A stretch of DNA of 64,000 nt from Nocardia sp. XZ_19_385 (lineage in GTDB: Bacteria; Actinomycetota; Actinomycetes; Mycobacteriales; Mycobacteriaceae), in contig NZ_JACVEE010000007.1 of NCBI RefSeq assembly GCF_015355755.1, positions 1-64,000 on the forward strand. The letters run 5' to 3'. The notes beneath the pieces are model-generated. The model was not told where the DNA came from and made no database searches. It worked only from the letters and a program-made list of their open reading frames with translations. The stretch's first letter is position 1, and every line of letters begins with the position of its first letter. Of this stretch, positions 57,658-64,000 are shown in pieces. The position numbers and the translations under genes are program-made.

Positions 57658-58662
57658 ATGATGGCGAATCGCACCGTGGCGATCGACTTCATTCGGGCCG
57701 CCATGGCGACCGCCGCCGCGCGCGGGGTCGATATGCGCGGTGTGCTGCGCGATGCGCGCATCACTCCCGAGATGATCGGGCACGACCGCGTGCGCGTCAC
57801 GCGGGAGCAGGCCGCCCGCGTCATGCAGTCATTGTGGGAGCGCACCGACGACGAGCTCGCGGGTCTCGGTCCGCGCCCCATCCCGCGCGGCACCTTCCGA
57901 ATGATCACCCTGGGCATCATTCACACACCCGATCTGCGAGCCGCGCTGTCCCGCTTCACCGAATTCGTCATGCTCAGCACCGGATTGCGCTCGGAGCTGT
58001 CGGTGGACGGCGCACGGGCGCGGCTGGCGATCCACGGCAATCCGGAGTCACCGCTGGACCCACTGGTGGTCGATATCGCCGTCGCGGTCACCCACCGGTT
58101 CGCGTCGTGGTTGATTCGCAAGCAGATTCGGCTTACCGCGGTGGAATTGCCCTATCCCGCACCGGCGGACGGCTCCGAGTACCACCTCATCTACGGCGTG
58201 CTACCGACATTCGACGCACCGTGCGCCGCATTCACCTTCGACTCCATGTATCTCCCGGTCCCTGTGGTGCGCACCGAACCGGAGTTGGAGGAGTTCCTGC
58301 GCAGCGCGCCGGCCGGCTTGCTGTTCCGCAGTCGCTACGACGTGACCACCGCTGACCGCGTGCGAAACATTCTGGAGCGCAACACCTCCGCCGAATGGCT
58401 CAGCACAGAGGAAGTCGCCAAACGACTGTCCCTGAGCGCACAGCACGTGCGCCGTCTCCTGCGCGAGGAGGGCACCTCGTTCCGCGCGATCCAGGAGGAC
58501 ATCCTGCGAGACCGTGCGATCGAAAGCCTGGTCCAGGGCGAGGAAACGATCGAAGAGCTCTCCGAACGGCTCGGCTACTCCGAGCCCAGTGCCTTCCGCC
58601 GCGCCTTCCGCCGGTGGACCGGCATCGCCCCCGGTTCCTACCAGGGCACCACCGGTCCCTAG
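57658..58662 (+). CDS. AraC-family regulator
   Basis: A 334-residue regulator with an N-terminal arabinose-binding-like domain (FIRAAMATAAARGVDMRGVL; GTFRMITLGIIHTPDLRAAL). The C-terminal HTH_18 domain (STEEVAKRLSLSAQHVRRLL; IEELSERLGYSEPSAFRRAF, then RRWTGIAP) is complete. It diverges from the MaoC gene across 177 bp, so it probably controls the beta-oxidation operon. Two adjacent ATGs (57658, 57661) share the AGGAAGGAG site. Its stop overlaps the stop of the convergent TetR gene. Confidence 0.88.
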   Translation: MMANRTVAIDFIRAAMATAAARGVDMRGVLRDARITPEMIGHDRVRVTREQAARVMQSLWERTDDELAGLGPRPIPRGTFRMITLGIIHTPDLRAALSRFTEFVMLSTGLRSELSVDGARARLAIHGNPESPLDPLVVDIAVAVTHRFASWLIRKQIRLTAVELPYPAPADGSEYHLIYGVLPTFDAPCAAFTFDSMYLPVPVVRTEPELEEFLRSAPAGLLFRSRYDVTTADRVRNILERNTSAEWLSTEEVAKRLSLSAQHVRRLLREEGTSFRAIQEDILRDRAIESLVQGEETIEELSERLGYSEPSAFRRAFRRWTGIAPGSYQGTTGP

Positions 58663-59336
58663 GAAGGGCGTCGAGGCAGGCGGGATACACCGCCCCAGCA
58701 CAGGGTGACCGTCGCCTCGACCGCTTCGGATTTGGGAATCGGGCGTCCGGCTTCGAGCCAGTACTGTGCGGCGAACTGGCTGGCGCCGACCAGGCCGACC
58801 GCCAGGGTCCGGGCGCGGTGGTTGTCGAGCCCGGAGTTGTGCGAGACCAGGTCGAAGATCGCGTCGACGCACGCCTCGATGCCCTGGGCCGTGCGCCATT
58901 GCACCGAAGGCTCGCTGGGCACGTCGGATTCGAAGACCACCCGATAGCCCTGGGTCCGGTCATCGACGAAGTCGAAATACGCCTCGACGGCGGCCCGCAC
59001 CCGCTGCTCGTTGTCGGTGGTGGACCGCAGCGCGTGCCGGACATTGTGCACGAGCACGTCGATATGGCCTTGCAGGACCGCCAGGTAGAGATCCAACTTG
59101 TTCGAGAAATGCTGATATAAAATAGGTTTGGATACTCCAGCGATCCGGGAGATGTTATCCATGCTGGTGGCGTAGTATCCGCCGGCGGCGAAGGCTTCAC
59201 CTGCGGCAACCAGTAATTGCTCGCGTCGCCTGCTACGGCGTGCCCGGCGTGCGTCGCCGCTGCTCAGCACGGGGGGTTCGCTGCTCTCGCCGCTGGTTAC
59301 CCAGCGCTGTTCAGGTGCTGTTGCGGCCATTGTCAT
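58659..59336 (-). CDS. TetR-family regulator
   Basis: A 225-residue regulator. The HTH domain is RRREQLLVAAGEAFAAGGYY, then ATSMDNISRIAGVSKPILYQ and HFSNKLDLYLAVL. The C-terminal ligand domain resembles fatty-acid-responsive actinobacterial regulators. It lies downstream of the mce genes on the same strand, 108 bp from the Mce-associated gene, so it may control lipid import or the adjoining operon. Inverted CGCGCGGTTC repeats stand just upstream of its start. Confidence 0.88.
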   Translation of the reverse strand: MTMAATAPEQRWVTSGESSEPPVLSSGDARRARRSRRREQLLVAAGEAFAAGGYYATSMDNISRIAGVSKPILYQHFSNKLDLYLAVLQGHIDVLVHNVRHALRSTTDNEQRVRAAVEAYFDFVDDRTQGYRVVFESDVPSEPSVQWRTAQGIEACVDAIFDLVSHNSGLDNHRARTLAVGLVGASQFAAQYWLEAGRPIPKSEAVEATVTLCWGGVSRLPRRPS

Positions 59337-59358
59337 GGTCCGACGGTATTGCGCGTTC

Positions 59359-59408
59359 CGCGCGGTTCCCAGGACAGCGAAGCGCGTGAGCGATGACCGA
59401 ACCGCGCG
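59359..59408. promoter_or_regulatory. Inverted CGCGCGGTTC repeats upstream of TetR gene
   Basis: CGCGCGGTTC at 59359-59368 and its complement at 59399-59408 form an inverted pair 30 bp apart before the TetR start. A third copy lies at 57589-57598 in the AraC/MaoC divergent region. It is a candidate operator shared by the lipid genes, though GC-rich words recur by chance here. Confidence 0.4.
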
Positions 59409-59444
59409 TGCCGTACAGGTGCGTCCGAGCGTCGTTCACCGGGA

Positions 59445-60041
59445 TTATTTCCCGGGTAGCGCGCCGTCGAGGCCGCCGACGTCGGTGATTTTCCAACCGG
59501 CGTTCTCGTCGATGGTGACGGCGTAGGTGACGGTGGTTTGGGTGCCCTGAGGGGTTTGGGCGCTGGCGGAGTTGACGTTGAGGAAGACGTTTACCTTGCG
59601 GATGCCGGCGGATTCGGAGGTGACTACCGCGGTGAGCGGGGTGGCGCTCGATTTCCATTGCAGGGGGAGCAGGATTTGTTCGAGTTGGGGAGCGGTGGCG
59701 TCGAATTTGGCGGCCAGTTGGGGGACGGTGTTGGCCTTGAGGTTGGTGAACCAGGCGGAGATGTTCTTGTGGTCGATGGTGGAGGCGCCGAGGGCGTAGT
59801 CGGTGGCGAGCTGTTCGGCGTGCTTGTCCTCGGATGCGCGGGCGTCGCGGTCGCGCAGGTCGCCGCGCGCGGACAGCCACAGCGCCGCGAACAAGCTCAG
59901 GCCGAGCACGAGCGCGGTGATCACCACACCGGTGAGCACCGTCGAGAGCCGGATTTCCTTCGGCGGCGCGGCCTTTCGAGGTGTGGGAGGCGCGGGCTTT
60001 TCGAGTTCGACTGTGCTGCTGACGGTTTCGGTCATGGTCAT
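59445..60041 (-). CDS. Mce-associated membrane protein
   Basis: A 198-residue protein. A Pro/Ala-rich cytosolic start is followed by one membrane helix (VLTGVVITALVLGLSLFAAL). The external NTF2-like domain (LATDYALGASTIDHKNISAW; TTVTYAVTIDENAGWKITDV) is typical of Mas/MAM proteins. They stabilise Mce lipid transporters. It follows mceF by 9 bp and ends the operon. Confidence 0.88.
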   Translation of the reverse strand: MTMTETVSSTVELEKPAPPTPRKAAPPKEIRLSTVLTGVVITALVLGLSLFAALWLSARGDLRDRDARASEDKHAEQLATDYALGASTIDHKNISAWFTNLKANTVPQLAAKFDATAPQLEQILLPLQWKSSATPLTAVVTSESAGIRKVNVFLNVNSASAQTPQGTQTTVTYAVTIDENAGWKITDVGGLDGALPGK

Positions 60042-60050
60042 CTCCGGTGT

Positions 60051-61010
60051 CTATTTGACGTTGATGCGCAGGCGGACCGTGCCGTCGGGGCTCACGGTGT
60101 TCAGCGCCTGGGTGATCAATACGCCGAGGTCGAGTTGCCCGGCGGCGTTGCGGGAAGCGTCGAAAAGCGGACGCAGCGCGGGCAATTGGGCTGCGGTGCG
60201 TGGGCCGATCTTTTCCAGGTAGGCGGTCAGGTCGTGCAGGAACGGCACCAGGCCGTCCGGTTGCAGGAAGTCGCCGGGTTGGATGCCCTTGTCGAAGCTG
60301 CGGGTGGTGACGGTGATCGCATGGGTCAGCCGCGCACCGATATCGGCCCATTCCGGGCCGCCCGCAGTGAGAGCCGGCCCGGCCCAGGCCATATCGCCGC
60401 CGATGGTTTGCAGGTCGATCAGGAGCTGGCGGATGGTGTCGGTGCGGCTCAGGATGGTGGCCGCGAGAAGTTTGCTCGCGTGTTCCAGGCGCGGTATCTC
60501 GTTCTCGGTGCCGGTGGTCGCGGTGTCGACGGTCTGGACCAGCGCGGAGATGATCTTCGGATCGAGTTGGTCGAGTACCTCGACCACCCGCACCGACACC
60601 TCGGGGATTGTCATCGGAAGCTGGACGGATGCGGCGTCGATGCGCTGGTTGTCCGAGATGTACGGTGCGGTGTCCTTGATCGGCTCGAACTCGATATACG
60701 GTTCGCCCAGCGCGGACAGGTTCTCGATGCGCACCGTGCTGGCGGTGGGGATGCGCGGCGAATCATCGAGGCGCAGCGCGATTTCGATGCCGGCGGCGGT
60801 CTTGCCGACAGCGGTCACCGCACCGACTTCGATACCGGAGAGCAGCACCGGCGTGCCGACGCCGACCCCACCGGCCTCGGGCAATGTCATGGTCGCGGTG
60901 ATGTGGTCGGCGAACGGGTCCATTTTCAGGACGCCGAAACCGGGATAGGAAATTCCGCTGATCAGCACCAAAACTATTGCGCCGAGGGAGAATACGGAAC
61001 GTTTCGTCAT
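60051..61010 (-). CDS. mceF: MceF-type substrate-binding protein
   Basis: A 319-residue Mce-family protein. The N-terminal helix (VFSLGAIVLVLISGISYPGF) anchors an MlaD/MCE domain (ITATMTLPEAGGVGVGTPVL, LLSGIEVGAVTAVGKTAAGI). The long C-terminal helical part builds the lipid tunnel of the hexamer. It is the last mce subunit of this operon. The start overlaps the mceE stop by 4 bp. Confidence 0.92.
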   Translation of the reverse strand: MTKRSVFSLGAIVLVLISGISYPGFGVLKMDPFADHITATMTLPEAGGVGVGTPVLLSGIEVGAVTAVGKTAAGIEIALRLDDSPRIPTASTVRIENLSALGEPYIEFEPIKDTAPYISDNQRIDAASVQLPMTIPEVSVRVVEVLDQLDPKIISALVQTVDTATTGTENEIPRLEHASKLLAATILSRTDTIRQLLIDLQTIGGDMAWAGPALTAGGPEWADIGARLTHAITVTTRSFDKGIQPGDFLQPDGLVPFLHDLTAYLEKIGPRTAAQLPALRPLFDASRNAAGQLDLGVLITQALNTVSPDGTVRLRINVK

Positions 61011-62065
61011 CGCACCGCACCGATCATCCGCAGGGCCTCGAGCATTTTGGCCGTCTGATCACCCGGCGCGTCGCCGACCGTCACGGCGGTGATATCCACC
61101 TTGGGGCCGTGCTGTGCGAACGGAATGAGCTTGGTCTGAATGAGATCCATGAGCTTTCGGAGATTCGCCGGCGAGTTCAGATCCAGTGGCCGGGCCCCGA
61201 ACAGCGCCGGTACCAGCGCGGTGGTGGTGGCGTCGAGCGCACCGACCAGCGGCCCGAGCCACGCCGCCGAGCGTGACACCGGCCCGAGGTCGCTGAATAC
61301 GTACACCAGTTGGACAGCGGAATTCACGTTGGCGGTGACGTGCTCGACACCGTAATCGGTGAGCAGCCGATCCAGAATGTCGCGATCGGCCTGGACGAAA
61401 CCGACCGTCGCCTGCAAACCCTCGAGTAACGAATCGACGCTGTCGAGGCGGCCCGCGACATCGATGATGTCGGTGCCGATCACACCGAAAACCCGTGCCG
61501 TTTCAGCCGGATTCTCGTCGAAGACCCGATTCAGCTGGCGCACGATGTCCTGAAAGTTGGTGATCGTGCCGCCGCCGACGGCCGTCGCGAGCCCGGCCAT
61601 GGTGTCCTCGACCTGGGGGGAGGGTTTGGTAGCGGCGATCGGAATGGTCGCACCGTCGGTGAGTGTGGCACCGGTGGCCGCTACGGGGGTGGTCAAGGCG
61701 ATGTGCACGTCACCGAGCGGGGTCGCCTGCCGCAGCTGCGCGGTGGTGGCCGTGGGCAGCCGGGCCGAGCTCGAAATCCGCACTGTCGCACGGACATAGC
61801 CGGTGGGCGGGCCGGATCGGTCCATTTCCGGGGTGATGATCTCGATCTCGTCGAGATTGCCGACCAGCACGCCGTTGGCGGTGACCTTGGCTCCGGGCGG
61901 CAAGTTCAGGGCGTCCGCGAATTGGATGTGCACCTGGTAGGTGTCGCCGGAGACCGTGGTGCCGGGAATGGGCACCTCCGAGGGATCGAAGGCGCAGCCG
62001 CCCAAGGCGAGCGCCCCGGCCAGGGCAACGGCCAAGACCTGAGATCGATTGCGTGACACTGTCAT
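61007..62065 (-). CDS. mceE: MceE-type lipoprotein (LprK-like)
   Basis: A 352-residue Mce protein with a lipobox (ALALGGC, Cys near residue 20), as expected for the single lipoprotein subunit, MceE. The MCE domain is YQVHIQFADALNLPPGAKVT, VTANGVLVGNLDEIEIITPE. The following helical region is complete. ATG 62065 is chosen because it gives a proper signal peptide and overlaps the mceD stop by 4 bp; upstream codons look non-coding. Confidence 0.92.
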   Translation of the reverse strand: MTVSRNRSQVLAVALAGALALGGCAFDPSEVPIPGTTVSGDTYQVHIQFADALNLPPGAKVTANGVLVGNLDEIEIITPEMDRSGPPTGYVRATVRISSSARLPTATTAQLRQATPLGDVHIALTTPVAATGATLTDGATIPIAATKPSPQVEDTMAGLATAVGGGTITNFQDIVRQLNRVFDENPAETARVFGVIGTDIIDVAGRLDSVDSLLEGLQATVGFVQADRDILDRLLTDYGVEHVTANVNSAVQLVYVFSDLGPVSRSAAWLGPLVGALDATTTALVPALFGARPLDLNSPANLRKLMDLIQTKLIPFAQHGPKVDITAVTVGDAPGDQTAKMLEALRMIGAVR

Positions 62066-63168
62066 CGGGCTCCCACCTGTCCGAGAATGAGCTGCGCCAA
62101 CTGCACGTGCACCAGGCCATCGCCGGGATCGGCGCACCGGCCGGGCGCCACCGCGTTGACCGCCGCGCACACCTGCGCGGCGGACTCGGCCGGAATCGCG
62201 ACCCGGGCCGGCGCGTAGTCGAGCGCGGCGCGGCCGCTCACACTGTCGACGGAATTGCTGAACGCGGCGGCCAGCGCGGGCGTCATCCGAATGACCTCCA
62301 GCAGCGATCCGATCCCGGCCCCGGCCAACAGCAGCGCCGGATCCGCGGCGTCGAGCTCGCGCAATGCCCGGCCGCCGAACATGAGGGTGAGGTCGTTGAG
62401 CATGGGCAGCACATCGCCGATATCGGTGAGTACCTGGGTAATCGGCGGCACCGCCATGGTGTTGGCGGCATGCAACCCGGAGGGCAGCCCGGTCAGCACG
62501 GTCTCCACCTCACCCCAGCCATTGGCGGCGCTGCGGGCGAGTGCGGCCAGGGCGTCGAGCAGCCGGCCCAGATGCCCGATGCCGGCATCGGGTGATTTCA
62601 GCGCGGAACCGAGGGCATGCACCAGATCGTTGATCTGCTGTCCGCGCCCGTCGGTGGCGGCGTTCACCGCCGCCAGGCCCTCAGCCAGGCCGCGCTGCCG
62701 GGTGGGATCGTTGGCGCCGTTGAGCTCGTCGGCCAATTTCGCTATGGCGGAAAAGGTTTGGCTCAGGCTCTGCGGCGTGATGGTTTTGCTGATGCACTGT
62801 CCGGCGTCCCAGCCGGGACCGGCGGCCGGGCGGTTGCCGATGATCGCCAGCCGGCGATTGGCGACGAGGGTGTCCGACACCGTGGTCGCACCGACGTCGG
62901 GCGGTAGCTTCTCGTCGGCGGGCAGCTCGAAATCTACTCGGACGCCGGTTCCTGCCGGGGCGATGCGGGTGACAGTGCCGGACGGGATACCGCGGATGGT
63001 GACATTGCCGCCGGTGTAGAGCCCGATGCTGTCGGACATGAGCGCGCAGTAGGTCCGCATCGGAGGCTGCGGTCGCGCCAGGTGAAATCCGGCGACGACG
63101 ACCGCGGCGAGCACCGCGAGTGTGGTCAACGAGAGGAAGGCGCGGGAGGCGAACAGGCGTTGAAGCAT
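62062..63168 (-). CDS. mceD: MceD-type substrate-binding protein
   Basis: A 368-residue Mce protein. The N-terminal helix (FLSLTTLAVLAAVVVAGFHL) precedes an MCE domain (RTYCALMSDSIGLYTGGNVT, IRGIPSGTVTRIAPAGTGVR). A tunnel-forming helical region follows. Cys pairs at YCALM, QCISK, VCAAV and RCADP could form disulfides. ATG 63168 is used because it shares a base with the mceC stop. Confidence 0.9.
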   Translation of the reverse strand: MLQRLFASRAFLSLTTLAVLAAVVVAGFHLARPQPPMRTYCALMSDSIGLYTGGNVTIRGIPSGTVTRIAPAGTGVRVDFELPADEKLPPDVGATTVSDTLVANRRLAIIGNRPAAGPGWDAGQCISKTITPQSLSQTFSAIAKLADELNGANDPTRQRGLAEGLAAVNAATDGRGQQINDLVHALGSALKSPDAGIGHLGRLLDALAALARSAANGWGEVETVLTGLPSGLHAANTMAVPPITQVLTDIGDVLPMLNDLTLMFGGRALRELDAADPALLLAGAGIGSLLEVIRMTPALAAAFSNSVDSVSGRAALDYAPARVAIPAESAAQVCAAVNAVAPGRCADPGDGLVHVQLAQLILGQVGAR

Positions 63169-64000
63169 CAGCAGGTCCTTCCCGGCACCGGGACACACAG
63201 GGCCGGTGCGGTGATGGTGGTGCCGGACTGGTCGATCGAGACGCCGCCCTGCGGAGTGACCAGCGGTTGCAGCCGGGCACCGAATTCGCGCAGGGATTCG
63301 AGCAGTTCACCGAGCCGAGTGCCGATCTCGGTCAGCTTCGGGATCGATTCGGCCAGTGGCTGTGCCATCGGTTTCAGTGTCGACTGCCAGGCCTGGCCGA
63401 GCGGCACCACCCGTTGGACGGTCGAGGCGAGCAGGTCGAGTTGCTTCGCCACCTGGAATTTGTTGTTCTCGACGAGCGTGATCAGCACACCGAGGGTCCG
63501 GATCAAGCGGATGATCACGTCCTTGTTGGTGTCGATCGCGGACAGGTACTCATCGGCGACGGTCAACGCGCGGGAGATGTCGGCGTTCTGCCGATCCAGG
63601 ATGTCGACAATGGTGCCGGCGGCGGTCAGGGCCTGCCCGATTCCGTGGGGGCTCTTGTCGATCGAGTTCTGTAGTGCGGCGAAGTCGCGGCGCAGCACGT
63701 CACCGTCGACCTTGCGGATAGGGGCGATCGCATCCTGGAACACCTGCGGCAGGCTGTAGGGAAGCACCACCCGATCCATAGGAATAGTGGTGTGGCCCAG
63801 GGGTTTCGACCCGGCGGGAATGAGCGCGACGTAGTGCCCGCCGACCACGGTGAGCATGCGGACGTCGAGGGTGGACTGTGCGCCGACGAAGACCTCGTCA
63901 TCGACGGTGAACGTCATGGTGGCGCGGTCGGATCCCAGCGCCAGGGACCGCACCTTGCCGACCGTGACACCCGCGACCCGCACCGAATCGCCGGGGCGCA
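63168..64000 (-). CDS. mceC: MceC-type substrate-binding protein (partial, runs off the window)
   Basis: The C-terminal ~277 residues are visible; the start lies beyond position 64000. Visible are the end of the MCE domain (GDSVRVAGVTVGKVRSLALG; DVRMLTVVGGHYVALIPAGS), the helical tunnel region with heptad-like patterns (ISRALTVADEYLSAIDTNKD), and a C-terminus ending CVPVPGRTC. Its position before mceD fits mceC. The rest of the operon (yrbE genes, mceA, mceB) should lie further to the right. Confidence 0.88.
   Translation of the reverse strand, partial: RPGDSVRVAGVTVGKVRSLALGSDRATMTFTVDDEVFVGAQSTLDVRMLTVVGGHYVALIPAGSKPLGHTTIPMDRVVLPYSLPQVFQDAIAPIRKVDGDVLRRDFAALQNSIDKSPHGIGQALTAAGTIVDILDRQNADISRALTVADEYLSAIDTNKDVIIRLIRTLGVLITLVENNKFQVAKQLDLLASTVQRVVPLGQAWQSTLKPMAQPLAESIPKLTEIGTRLGELLESLREFGARLQPLVTPQGGVSIDQSGTTITAPALCVPVPGRTC

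Overview
The window is high-GC actinobacterial DNA, most likely from Nocardia or a close mycolic-acid-producing relative (inference). The reasons are a mce lipid-import operon with an Mce-associated protein, two secreted proteins of a type I associate with Nocardia, an ESX/type VII-like WXG100 pair, many GTG and a few TTG starts, frequent 4-bp start/stop overlaps, and a VirS/MymA-like locus. No rRNA, complete tRNA or CRISPR array is present.

Region by region. 0.5-2.7 kb: GH29 alpha-L-fucosidase coupled to a TetR regulator, with a near-perfect operator upstream. 2.8-7.1 kb: a decayed gene, a GNAT acetyltransferase and a large SARP/AfsR-type regulator divergent from a class C serine hydrolase. 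7.2-20.2 kb: an accessory stretch bracketed by two copies of a 'serine hydrolase + glycine-rich secreted protein' pair. Between them lie a broken ispH remnant, a DUF6461-like protein, a 5'-truncated FtsX permease, a MerR/TipAS regulator with a textbook MerR promoter, two secreted proteins, a beta-propeller lipoprotein and an amidohydrolase. 20.2-28.5 kb: CorA, a TIM-barrel protein, a MarR-type regulator and a DrrAB-like ABC exporter that share a 26-bp operator-like site, a frameshifted repeat protein, a KimA-like APC transporter and an SDR. 29.1-32.3 kb: a WXG100 protein and a 944-aa WXG100-domain protein ending in a Glu-Pro repeat tail with no visible toxin domain. 32.6-41.2 kb: the Kdp potassium system, with kdpDE divergent from kdpFABC and an extra tiny membrane-protein gene at the head of each arm.

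41.2-42.4 kb is the scar of an integrative element: mobile-element and Ymh-type gene remnants, an integrase C-terminus, a perfect terminator, the 3' half of a tRNA-Pro(GGG), and 11-bp-phased TGGTCCAC repeats that look like integrase arm sites.

42.5-64 kb is lipid metabolism. An AraC/VirS-like regulator faces a tightly coupled + strand operon: Baeyer-Villiger-type monooxygenase, SDR, SRPBCC, aldehyde dehydrogenase, FadD and an HSL-type esterase. On the - strand, convergent with it, is a set sufficient for beta-oxidation of alpha-methyl-branched acyl-CoAs: racemase, acyl-CoA dehydrogenase, MaoC hydratase, SDR, SCP2-type thiolase, plus a hydrolase and an SRPBCC protein. A second AraC regulator, a TetR regulator and the distal half of a mce operon (mceC-F and mas) follow. 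The reading is import of a lipid by Mce, oxidation and ester cleavage, CoA activation, then chain shortening (inference).
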